Of a DNA stretch of 64,000 bases, positions 55,835 to 64,000 are shown piece after piece. The notes under the pieces were generated by a model. That model made no database searches. It saw nothing but the letters and a program-made list of their open reading frames with translations, and was not told the DNA's origin. Location: positions 15,767,413 to 15,831,412 of the forward strand of contig CM065320.1 in the NCBI GenBank assembly GCA_033032175.1. The letters run 5' to 3'. The position numbers and the translations under genes were made by a program. Source of the DNA: Saturnia japonica. Taxonomy: Eukaryota > Arthropoda > Insecta > Lepidoptera > Saturniidae. Positions within the stretch are counted from its first letter, which is position 1; the number at the start of each line of letters is the position of its first letter.

Positions 55835-56494
55835 CTAGCTGTGCCCCACAGTTTTACCCATGTTTATTTTATACGACAAACACCGCAACGCCAACGCACA
55901 CGTGTAGCTTATCATAATTTTTATTCTTCCCGCAAGTAAAAATTATTTTAATTTTTCATTTTCTCCTAAACTATGTTTCCGAATAATTTTATAAAACGCT
56001 ATAAAGAGCGAAATTTAACTTCATAAAATTGTCTTTATGATGAAGTAATTTTTGTTCATAAGAATTAATATGCCATGTATTAAAAAAATAATCATAAATC
56101 ACTTTTTAGTTGTTTATCACAAAATATCTTATTGTCGCTTATGTATAAGAGATAGGCATATGCTATTAGAGATTTTTTTAGATATACTAAGGACCAATAT
56201 TTTTGTAGAGCAATATATTCACGTACCATTAATCAATATGCCAGCGCACGTGGATAAAGCAGTTCAGGGGGGCTTCCATTTCCGACTTACATAACAAAAA
56301 TAAATATTTAAGGCTAGCTGAGAGATGAAGTCTAATTTCAGATAGCCTTTACTATTTCTTGTAAGTCTGGCTCTCATATAAAAAAATATTTTTCGAATCT
56401 GATTGGTAGTTCCATCCATAGATTAGCTAGCGTGTTTAATAATTAAATAAACAAAAAATAAAACTCTTTCGCTTAGTTATATTATTAGTAAAGA
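55835..56494 (-). mobile_element. HelC copy, complete non-autonomous Helitron (660 bp)
   Basis: Minus strand: A|TC at 56494 ('tttactaataatataactaa'), then 'agagttttattttttg', and the end 'gtaaaactgtggggcacagc' + 'ctag'-type end, CTAG|T at 55835-55838. It aligns with 35695-36268. Non-coding. Confidence 0.8.
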
Positions 56495-56511
56495 TAGGTT
56501 TTAATGTTTCG

Positions 56512-56705
56512 CTACAATCTCATCTGATGTATATAACGATGTGGCACAAGATGGTAACACGGTAAGCCTAACTTTCAAGTGCAGCTGCCAGAACGCGTTT
56601 TATCCTTCACCGAAAGTTCATGCCTATTGCATGGATTCAAACCCATGTAAATCGACGGAGCGTCCTTATGTGTTACCACTGAGCCGTCATTGCGTCAATT
56701 TCCTA
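56512..56705 (-). mobile_element. S2 tRNA-derived SINE copy 8, head and tail preserved
   Basis: Minus strand: A box 'cggctcagtggtaac', 'acataaggacgctccgtcg', B box GGGTTTGAATCC, 'aactttcggtgaaggat', 'ttctggcagctgcacttg', 'ccatcttgtgccacatcg', tail 'acatcagatgagattgtagc'. This copy links the tRNA-like head to the tail seen alone at 13925, 25340 and 48050. Confidence 0.8.
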
Positions 56706-57084
56706 CTTACAGTATATTTAAAGTGATAATATTTGAATTTTTTTCTTTTTCTATAAGCACATCGCAGAGACTTTCTTTTGGTTTGTTGCTTTTCCAGATC
56801 AGCTAATATACATCCAGCTGCCAAGAGCAAGAGCAAATTTTAAATTTGCGTTATCAGTGATTACATCTCAGATTAAAATAAATATGATTAGCAATTTCGG
56901 TGTTCAAATTACCATGCCATGAAGAACCTCTGTTGTCGTGTACGTGTCAGCGATTACTTGTGGCTTAGATTATTGTCTCAAGCTTAAACAGGATGAAATA
57001 ACATGTCACGGTATGGAAGTAATGGATGATAGCTAAGTTAAAACGTTAAAACATTACTTCAAGTTCTATTTAAAAGATAATGGA

Positions 57085-57133
57085 CTGTAAAGTTTAAGTG
57101 AAGAAATGGGAAAACGCATTAAATAAAATTATA
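57085..57133 (+). mobile_element. HelA copy 5, left remnant
   Basis: 'gtaaagtttaagtgaagaaa' and 'tgggaaaacgcattaaata' align with 'gttaaagtttatatggagaa', 'ggagtgcag...attaaatta' in copies 2 and 4. The rest of the left part is too diverged. Interrupted by the mariner at a TA. Confidence 0.55.
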
Positions 57134-58422
57134 TTAGGTCCTTTTACATATGAAATTGGCATTTTGTCGAACTGGTCACTTTGATCTCAAATATCTGGCG
57201 TAATAAATTCCAAATTCAAATTTATTCCAAATTTAAGCTTATGTATTTGTATTTCGAATTTAGTGATTCATTTGTTTTCGCACCATTTTATTTTTCAATG
57301 ACATCGTTCTTTTCACAAAATAGAAAATTTAAAATATCGCCTTATTTAAGAATATGAGTTCCATTGTGGCATCAGCGCTGCAGAATCAGCTCAAAGGATT
57401 AATGATGTGTACGGGGAAGCTACTGTAAAAGAAAACACGGTACGTTTTTGGTTCCAACGTTTTCATTATGGAAATTTTAACCTACGAAACAAACCCCGTG
57501 GATGGCCGGAGACCCTAGTTGAAAATGAAGAATCAAAGGTGATCGTTGAAGCGGATCATTCGCAAACCACATCATAGTTAGCGGCAGGCTTCGATTTGAG
57601 TGATAAAAAAAAATTAATTCACTTGAAACAAACAGGAAAAGGGAAAAAGCTCGAGAAATGGGTACCACATGAATTAACTGAAGCACGCCAACAAACACCT
57701 ATTGAGTTCTGCATTACATTACTCAACCGTCACAATAACGAGGGAATTTTTAATTGTATTGTTACTTGTGACGAAAAATGGATCCTTTACGAAAATCGGA
57801 AACGCTCATCACAGTGGTTGAACCCAGGAGAACCGGCCAAATCCTGTCCCAAGCGAAAGTCGTCTCAAAAAAGGTACTGGTGAGTATTTGGTGGAACAGT
57901 GCTGGTGTAATACACTATAACTTCTTAAGATCTGTCCAGATGAAAACAGCAGATCTGTAGGTACTGTCAACAATTGCAAACCATGAAGAAAAAGCTAGCC
58001 GTTAAACAGCCGAGACTGGTCAATATCTCAAGCCCACTGTTGCTTCAGAACAACGCTAGATCGCATACTTTACGACCGATGGTCGCTAAATTAGAGGACC
58101 TGCGGTTGGAATGTCTCCGAAACCCACCATATTCCCCGAAAAATGCTCCAAAAGATTACCACTTTTTTCGGAATCTGGACAATTTATTGCAAGGAAAATA
58201 AATTCATTTTCGATGAGGCTGACCAAACTGCCTTCAAAGATTTTATGGATTCTTGTTCCCACAATTTTTTCAGCAATGGATTCAATGAACTACCTTTAAA
58301 ATGGCGAAAGTGCATAGATAATAATGGTACATACTTCGATTGATTAAATGTATAATTTCATATTATTTTTTTCATTTTACTTTTACCATATAAAATGCTA
58401 ATTTCATATGTAAGGACCTAAA
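57134..58422 (+). mobile_element. mariner element, complete ends, defective (about 1289 bp)
   Basis: Inverted ends of about 30 bp: TTAGGTCCTTTTACATATGA at 57134 and the complement of TTTAGGTCCTTACATATGAA at 58422, both continuing 'aatt(g/a)gcatttt'. TA flanks are at 57132-57133 and 58423-58424. The size is typical of a full-length mariner. The transposase inside is broken. It inserted into HelA copy 5. Confidence 0.9.
57353..58343 (+). pseudogene. mariner transposase pseudogene (DD34D type)
   Basis: Pieces in the right order cover almost the whole protein. HTH part: AAESAQRINDVYGEATVKEN then FWFQRFHYGNF...PRG.P. Linker: WVPHELTE (57661-57684). First catalytic Asp in VTCDEKWILY. Then IWWNSAGVIHYNFL, LLLQNNARSH, PPYSPKNAPKDYHFF and WRKCID.NGTYFD at the end. 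Breaks: an in-frame TAG near 57579, a frameshift near 57850-57880, a stop near 57958, another shift near 58190. The second catalytic Asp (normally HDNA) reads QNNA, so it is lost; the third (KDY) remains, 34 residues further on. The closest type by motif is the cecropia/mori-like mariners of insects (inference). Not functional. Confidence 0.9.
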
Positions 58423-58647
58423 TATAATACTGCGGATAGTACACTGACCAGAGCCATTAAACTTAGACCACCTAAAATATTCACATTGTTATTGAGCGAA
58501 AAGTGACCACCAATAAACCTTCACTGTTTACGTTTATACTGCAAATGCAACGGACATTGGCCAAATTTTGTTATTTACTCACGATGCCATAAACAAGAAG
58601 AAGATAATAAAAAGTTTATGGTCAAAAAGTCGCTGGGCGACCACTAA
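58423..58647 (+). mobile_element. HelA copy 5, right remnant with 3' end
   Basis: Resumes 'tactgcggatagtacactga', 'ccagagccattaaactta', 'aaatattcacattg', 'gagcgaaaagtgacc', ending 'aaaaagtcgctgggcgacca' then CTAA|T at 58644-58647. The complementary 5' part lies left of the mariner. Confidence 0.75.
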
Positions 58648-59849
58648 TTCTATTATAGGCTTTAAGTATATAACATTATACCATATCCATTTCTTCATTT
58701 TCTCGATGACAGCTCATGTGAAAACTTGAACGAGCGTCTTTTTTATATTATGTATGCATTACACGTAAAAGGTTATACCAGTCGGAGAAACTAATAGGGA
58801 TGTAGCTATATGGATAAACGTAACACGATAAGAGATCCGATATTTTTTTACAAAATGTAAGAAACTAAACTACTGCCTGATACTTTTGTACAAATTTATT
58901 AACTATTATTATATTTCATTACAAGATGTTGTACGTATTAATTCTTGATTGATAATGCTAACTTCTTCAAAATTTTCGAAACTGTTGTAAAATAAGTAGG
59001 TATAGGTAGGTAATGAAACCAAATAATTATAACGACAGGTAGACTTTATTTATTTATTTTAATCAAAATCTAATTATTTTTAATTATTTTTAATCATCAT
59101 CGACATCGACATATGTGATCGATATCATTACTTATTTGGTCACAACACTACAACTATCAAATTAGAATTGTCATCGAGAAAATAAAGAAATGGAAATAGT
59201 ATAGTAGGAATAGCGCTAAATCAGAAATAACACGTAAGAAAAAATAAGAAAAAAAAGTATTCGAAGAGTTTTAATATCTAAGATTACCTTTGAATGTATT
59301 GCTAAAGATTACAGGCTATAAAAACATAAGAGGATTACGCGGCTCCCTACCATAGACTTAACTCACTTAGCCCTAAATTACGTTGTAGGCGTAGAATAAA
59401 AGCTTTCGTCTAACCCGATTTGTGTATTAAATTGAATGCTTTAAAATAATAATTCTAAATCTACAAACTACATCCCCTGAGTTATGAGCAGATTAATTAT
59501 GATTGGTAATATGAAATTGCTATATGCCTAAACTTAAATTAGAATTATTGAATTTTTTGAGGTAAGATCTCTATATTAATTCTTGATATGTGTTTTTTTT
59601 TGTGGTTATGCCATGGCTAATTCTTCGTAAAAATTTATGTTTAATTTGCTAAGATATGATAAAAATAACTTTTATCATTAACAGATGAAAATAGGTTCAA
59701 CTAAAATTAGGACGCGTCATCTCTTGATAATGTATTTAACTAACATGATAGATGTTAGATGGTATTCATTCTATAATACATATACGAAATATTCGCACGG
59801 ATCCGTGTTAGTTTAATATCGTAGCTGGAAGGCAATGGAAGTAGGCGAA
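58648..59849. other. No gene seen
   Basis: AT-rich. Nothing is recognised. Confidence 0.5.
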
Positions 59850-60050
59850 TTACATGGGTTGCAGAAATGATGGCAGATGGAGCAAAGAGGTACTAGACTA
59901 GAGACCCGGAACTGGTCATAAAAGCCAGGATAGGCCGCCAATGAGATGTTCTGATGATCTAATGAGGGTTACGATAAGGACTTGGATGAGCACTACCTTA
60001 GACGGAAGGGAAATGCGTGCAATGAACCAGGCTCATAATCAAGTTTAGGT
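59850..60050 (+). pseudogene. RTE-type LINE: C-terminal ORF fragment
   Basis: The frame ending at TAG 60047-60049 reads RPPMRCSDDLMRVTIRTWMS, then TLDGREMRAMNQAHNQV. This matches the GRPP.RW.DDL.....WM....DR..WR...EAY.QQW end of RTE-type ORFs. Upstream in the same frame are VLD-stop-RPGTGHKS (the stop replaces the usual Trp), and one frame away WVAEMMADGAKR, like W.GH..RMDDGRW..R. At least one frameshift and one stop. The 3' UTR is not identified. Confidence 0.75.
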
Positions 60051-60173
60051 AGAAACTGAAGAAGACTGAAATTGAAGAAGAGATGAAGCATTTGGAATAA
60101 GTAAATCAGTAGATGAGCGTGATGAATATTTGCCAAACATTGAAGTTTATTACCGTTTAAATGCTAAACAATA

Positions 60174-60343
60174 TCTATACTAATATTATACAGCTCAAGA
60201 TATTATTTGTATTGAACGTGGCAAGTACGGAAAGTGAGAATAGCGATAGGCTATATGGGTGCATTGGCGTCGACGCAGTGGACACTATCGAATTTAACCA
60301 ACTGTCGAATAAAAACACGGGTGTAACTGTGAGACACAGCTAC
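60174..60343 (+). mobile_element. HelC-like mini-element (170 bp)
   Basis: A|TCTATACTAATATTATACAG at 60174, then 'gtgagaatagcgatagg', 'gggtgcattggcgtcgacg', 'cacgggtgtaactgtgag' and 'acacagctac' at 60343. Both Helitron ends are present with most of the middle missing. Confidence 0.7.
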
Positions 60344-61479
60344 ATAAATATATAAATTGAAGTTCTGAAAAAAATACTCATATCGTTACAGTAAAAGTTA
60401 TATTTGAAAGTATGTAAAATAGAATAATATATTAACTGTAAAGGAGTTCTAAAATTTAAGAGCAATTGGGTTTAGAAATTTTAGAATTCTCTCGCGGATT
60501 ATTTTATAGTTACAAAACTACGAACTTTAAACCATTTAATTTTATTTTGTGGTTCGCTTTTATAACTTGCAAATGCCACATTGCGCCACTGGGTCTTGTT
60601 TTTTAACCCTAAACATAAAGGGGTGTTAGATTCATATACATAGATATAACTGTATTTCTGTGTGTCTGTCTATCGTAGCTCCTAAATGGTAAAACCGAAT
60701 TTTTGTTTAAATGTGACTTCATTGAGAGTTAAAAGAACATGATCTGATGATGCAGCATTATCTGGACTCTGCCTAACTTTTCACCAACTTACAGTAGAGG
60801 TATCACGTTTGGGCTCAATGTAATGGTCTTCTTAATGTCTAGGTTATTTGTGTTTTATTTATATTTTTTAAATTCTTGTTATGTTTATGATACTAATAGG
60901 TATCGTTGTAAGATTTCAATTAACTTTTCATTGTAGTATGAACCTTTAATATCCTTATATTCAAGTAATAACAGTGTGACTCGATGGCTTCGAATTTGAC
61001 CACCAAATGTGAATAGTTTAGACATCCCTTACATGAATCCGACCCGAGTTTAACGACAGCCATAGCGGGTCACTAACGTGATTAAATAAATGTATTTAAC
61101 GATAAAGGACTCGTTTTACGCTTGTCGGACGGTTTATTAGCTGGGTTTATTTGCTTTTACGTCGCTCTTACCGTTTTATTTGGATGTTCTCGAACATTTC
61201 GGCGACGATTCGATTTATTTGCGATGAAAGGGTTGTTTTGTTAAGCATCGATGTTTACAACACGTTGTTATGAGACTGCTCATTTGTTGTTAGGGTTATC
61301 GACATTTTGTGGATGATTTTTTGAAGTGAAAACTTTTTCAGCACCGTTGTGATTTTTAACTTGATGAAACGATAAGGTGACACTAAAAAGAGACAAACAC
61401 TTACGTCTATAGGATGAAGCATGTGAGAGAATTAGATAGAATACATTAAATGTTGTTGATGCAAGTCCTGATTTTCGTG
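60344..61479. other. No gene seen; single-copy block 61030-61260
   Basis: 61030-61260 is less AT-rich and has homeodomain-type words (TTTATTTGC twice, 'tttatt.gc', 'gtttattag'). No repeat match. Possible conserved non-coding sequence. The rest is AT-rich. Confidence 0.4.
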
Positions 61480-61499
61480 ACTGTGATCGTCGTCGAATT

Positions 61500-61600
61500 T
61501 CTCTAGTAGTGTGATAACCAGACTTGTACACATTGTATGTACAATACGAAAAGTCGATGATTCGAGTCCCGCTGATTTAAGTTTTTTTTTTTTTTTAAAG
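61500..61600 (+). other. tRNA-like remnant followed by an oligo-T run
   Basis: 'ctagtagtgtgataacc', '...cttgtacacatt', then a B-box-like GATTCGAGTCC (61559-61569) and a long T-run from 61582. Order and spacing recall a tRNA (Val-like), but the T-stem and acceptor stem do not pair, so it is at best a tRNA pseudogene or SINE head. Confidence 0.3.
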
Positions 61601-62105
61601 TGATTTTAAAGAATAATGATATTTTTATATTTTCTGAAGGTTTTACTTCTACCGCGCATGAATTGCACAGATGTTTTTTTAAATTATTATTCTTTTGAAG
61701 AAATCTATTTTGCTTAAAATCGGAAAAAGATGGAAAACGCTTCGTCCGAAAGAATGGTGAATATTGGTGGAGGCTCAAATGGCGTCTGGTAGTCCAGAGG
61801 ACGGAATTAGTTGGTGCAGTTTATACATACACTCATCAAAATCACTAAAATAAAAATAAAGATTGCACTGTCTGGGTTTGTCTAGTCTACCCTTTTACTA
61901 TCTCTATATACGAACTTAGACGATTGCTTAGTGTTGGTGCGTGTTAATTATAAGGCTTTAAATATTTCCCGCTAAACCTACCACCTCATAACCCCGCCCC
62001 TCTCCCTACACCCCGCTCGCAAAACAGTCTGTCTCGGAACGCAAGCGCATCGCCACGCGGACAACGCCTCACGCCTAAAATAGTGATATAACCGTTGAAC
62101 TTCGT
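61601..62105. other. No gene seen; GC-rich 61980-62105
   Basis: 61980-62105 is GC- and CpG-rich ('cataaccccgcccctctcc', 'cgcatcgccacgcggac') and lies just outside retroposon K copy 2. It is the insertion target, not part of K. Confidence 0.45.
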
Positions 62106-62116
62106 ACAACCGCCGC
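62106..62116 (+). repeat. 11-bp target-site duplication, left
   Basis: ACAACCGCCGC, repeated exactly at 62641-62651. Confidence 0.85.
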
Positions 62117-62640
62117 CTCGGTGTGAAACCCTTGGGTCAGGCAACCGCCCGCGCGATACAAGTGACACTGTACGTGCATCACTTAGCTACCTACATACAA
62201 CACTACACACGTATGAACATACACACGTGCACACCACACAGGTACATAGGTTCTGTGAGGGACCTTTTTTTTTCTTTTTTTACGCTAGTTAGTTAGCGCT
62301 AGTTAGTGTAGAAAACATTCCGATTACTGAATACACATACGCACGGTTCCTTCCTTCCTCCCAGGAGGAAGGGAACGTGCCTATGTGTATAATTTAGTTA
62401 GCTCGAATCGTAGGTGTAGGGATTCCATTAGATCGCGACTTATTTGCGAACGCGGCGACCGCCCGAGCCGAGGTCCGGCCACTCTGGCGCCCTCGTGCGA
62501 GTCGTCCACAAAACTTTCGCGGCTGAGTGCCCTCTGCGCTCGCCCCCAAGTCCGGTGAAGCTGTAAAAGCCGCAGCGGCTTTAGGGCCCCTAAGGCTAAC
62601 AGTGTAGTCAGTCCTACAAAAAAAAAAAAAAAAAAAAAAA
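62117..62640 (+). mobile_element. Retroposon K, copy 2, full length with A tail
   Basis: A 524-bp insert between exact 11-bp repeats, ending in 23 A (62618-62640). 5' part: 'ctcggtgtgaaacccttggg', 'aggcaaccgcccgcgcg', CA/TG-rich 62190-62250, a T-rich run. Middle: strong hairpin 62331-62390. 3' part: CpG-rich (62430-62600), a TAAAAGCCGC/GCGGCTTTA stem (about 62566-62583), end 'agtgtagtcagtcctac'. No coding frame of note and no recognised tRNA, 5S or 7SL head. A B-box-like TCGAATC lies at 62403-62409. It behaves like a SINE or a processed non-coding RNA copied by LINE machinery. Confidence 0.8.
62331..62390 (+). other. 60-nt hairpin in retroposon K copy 2
   Basis: Arms ATACACATA/TATGTGTAT, GCACG/CGTGC, TTCC/GGAA, CTTCCTCC/GGAGGAAG around a CA loop, with one C-C mismatch, a one-base bulge and a 3-nt bulge. 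27 paired positions by eye. Confidence 0.85.
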
Positions 62641-62651
62641 ACAACCGCCGC
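62641..62651 (+). repeat. 11-bp target-site duplication, right
   Basis: ACAACCGCCGC, directly after the A tail. Confidence 0.85.
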
Positions 62652-62984
62652 TGAAAATCTAGCTTGGAAGGCCTTCGCCGCGAGTGACATATAATTAAAA
62701 TTCAAGAAGAGCTATCGTCGAGATTAATTACATACATACGCCACGACATTATATTTTACCCGCATCCCGCACCTACTAATATTTAAGGCCGTTTTCGAGC
62801 CACATCAATTAGTTTTACTTATACTTCCAATTTCACGTAAGTTTCTGATAAGTAAAGGAACCAAAGTGTTAACAGTCGCTTTACGTTATATGTGTGCTTA
62901 TCCGTTTACCTTGTATGTGTATCTATATTTAAAAATGAAAATTATCATTAGTGTCCTATTATGTTGATATATTTCTATTTAATC
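62652..62984. other. No gene seen
   Basis: Nothing is recognised. Confidence 0.5.
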
Positions 62985-63070
62985 GACTTCAAACAAAGAT
63001 CAACAATTTCTTCGACAATGAAGATATATCAAGGACCTCTCAAAATCGTTGAAATTGGTTTTCTGTTGTG
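62985..63070 (+). repeat. G repeat copy 6, deleted
   Basis: 'aatcgacttcaaacaaag', 'cttcgacaatgaag', 'atatatcaaggacctctc', 'aaaatcgttgaaattgg'. Both edges with the middle missing. Confidence 0.55.
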
Positions 63071-63349
63071 TTAAAAATTGTTTATTTTTATATTTTTTGT
63101 AGTAGATGGTAAAGTTGTGAGATGCCCGTGAAGGACGAGCGAATCCCATGTTCTAACTCTTTTTGAATGTATAAAACTAATTTAAAGCTTTATAAAAAAA
63201 TTATATAAAAAGTTGTAGTAAGTTTATATAAGTACGCACCAGTGCCACTAAGTACGGCGTGGGTTGCGGTATCTCAAAATGGTACGAGGGAATTACTATT
63301 CAGGTAAGTAATTGCGTAGGTTTTAAAATAAGATTACTGAGGTTGCTAC
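63071..63349. other. No gene seen
   Basis: AT-rich. Nothing is recognised. Confidence 0.5.
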
Positions 63350-63430
63350 TGATTTACTGTATATTAAATTCAAGGACCATGTAAAACAGCTTATAAAGGC
63401 TTATTATAAGGCGGGTCATAATCTAAAAAC
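63350..63430 (+). pseudogene. LINE C-terminal scrap (LINE-L-like)
   Basis: It encodes IKFKDHVKQLIKAYYKAGHN, like the KFK..(V)K..L...YY end at 33225-33375. No 3' UTR. Confidence 0.45.
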
Positions 63431-63705
63431 ATGGTTGTTTTTATATAAGATTACTTTGTGTATATGTTCAGTAAGAAAATGATAGTTAATCTGATAAAAA
63501 CATTGTTAATTTCAGACAAATATGTATTCTTAGGGTCTGATTTCTTTTAAACATTATTTGCACGACCCTTGGACAATCACACCCGATGGACAGTAAAGAT
63601 AAGTCCGAAGATTGTAGCACTCAACAAGCAACCTAAGTAAAGGTCTTCTCTCGACGATAAGAGCTTACGCACTACACCAGACCACGACATTTTTATTTAA
63701 ATTTA
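63431..63705. other. No gene seen
   Basis: Nothing is recognised. Confidence 0.5.
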
Positions 63706-63990
63706 TTTAATTTTTTTTTGTCTGTCTGTCTGTTTGTTCCGAGTAATCTCCGAAACAGTGAGATTGATTTTGATGAGACCTTCACTGGCAGATAGCTGAT
63801 GTTATAAGGAGTAACTTAGGCTACTTTTATTTTAGAAAAAATATTAGGGTTGCGCGCAAATAATAAAAACTGATCACGGTAAATCGATTCGGGCGTGTAA
63901 ATAGATTATGCTGAGTAAACCATAAAAGATATATAAAATTGTTATATTACATAATTGTAGTTATTAAAAAAAATCTAGACAAAAGAAACC
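63706..63990 (+). mobile_element. HelD copy, 5' part, runs to window end
   Basis: 'tctgtctgtctgtttgttcc', 'gagtaatctccgaaacag', 'accttcactggcagatagc', 'tgatgttataaggagtaact' is collinear with 27280-27400. The 3' end would lie beyond the window or is lost. Confidence 0.6.
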
Positions 63991-64000
63991 TTGAACATAA

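Noticed and set aside
1..64000. CRISPR arrays, operons, ribosome binding sites, riboswitches
   Set aside because: None seen, and not expected in what is clearly eukaryotic nuclear DNA.

Overview
This is a gene-poor, AT-rich stretch of eukaryotic nuclear DNA, most likely from a butterfly or moth (Lepidoptera). The assignment is inferred from the repeats. There are many small non-autonomous Helitrons with A|TC...CTRR|T ends, tRNA-derived SINEs, non-LTR retrotransposon 3' tails of the type common in lepidopteran genomes, and a mariner element with TA target sites. I found no host gene or exon that I can support. The only open frames with recognisable content are broken pieces of mobile elements and one endogenous viral fragment. 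The window is probably intergenic or part of a very large intron.

Labels used for repeat families: HelA to HelF are Helitron-like families. S1 and S2 are two tRNA-derived SINE families. LINE-J, LINE-L, LINE-I and LINE-P are non-LTR retrotransposon 3' ends. RTE marks fragments of an RTE-type LINE reading frame. G is a dispersed repeat bounded by an ACCGACTTC-like motif. K is a two-copy retroposon.

Layout: 1-11 kb holds Helitrons (HelF, HelA, HelB, HelC), a tandem Helitron-like pair (6701-7145), S1/S2 SINEs and LINE-J/L tails. 11-29 kb has sparser repeats, a second near-complete HelB (22987-23683), an RTE fragment (26092-26250), and (TG)n and (CACT)n tracts. At 29113-29775 a 635-bp insert carrying the broken C-terminal end of an alphavirus-like RNA-virus helicase sits inside an old LINE tail, bounded by 14-bp direct repeats. 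30-38 kb has LINE, HelC, HelD, a Tc1/mariner-type transposase end, a MITE (36907-37293) and SINEs. 38.8-41.7 kb contains a near-identical 767-bp direct duplication. 42-50 kb has an RTE fragment abutting a complete HelC, more Helitrons, and one weak candidate secreted-peptide frame (49427-49663). 50.8-51.3 kb and 62.1-62.6 kb carry retroposon K in opposite orientations; the second copy has a 23-A tail and an 11-bp target-site duplication. 57.1-58.4 kb holds a dead mariner element that jumped into an older HelA copy.

Nothing here works as a gene pathway. The biology is a layered record of insertions: Helitrons and LINE tails oldest, the mariner nested later, then the K2 retroposon and the viral-helicase insertion, both still showing target-site duplications, and the 767-bp duplication apparently very recent. 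Coordinates of diverged repeats are approximate to about 10-20 bp. All family names rest on reading motifs by eye, not on database searches.
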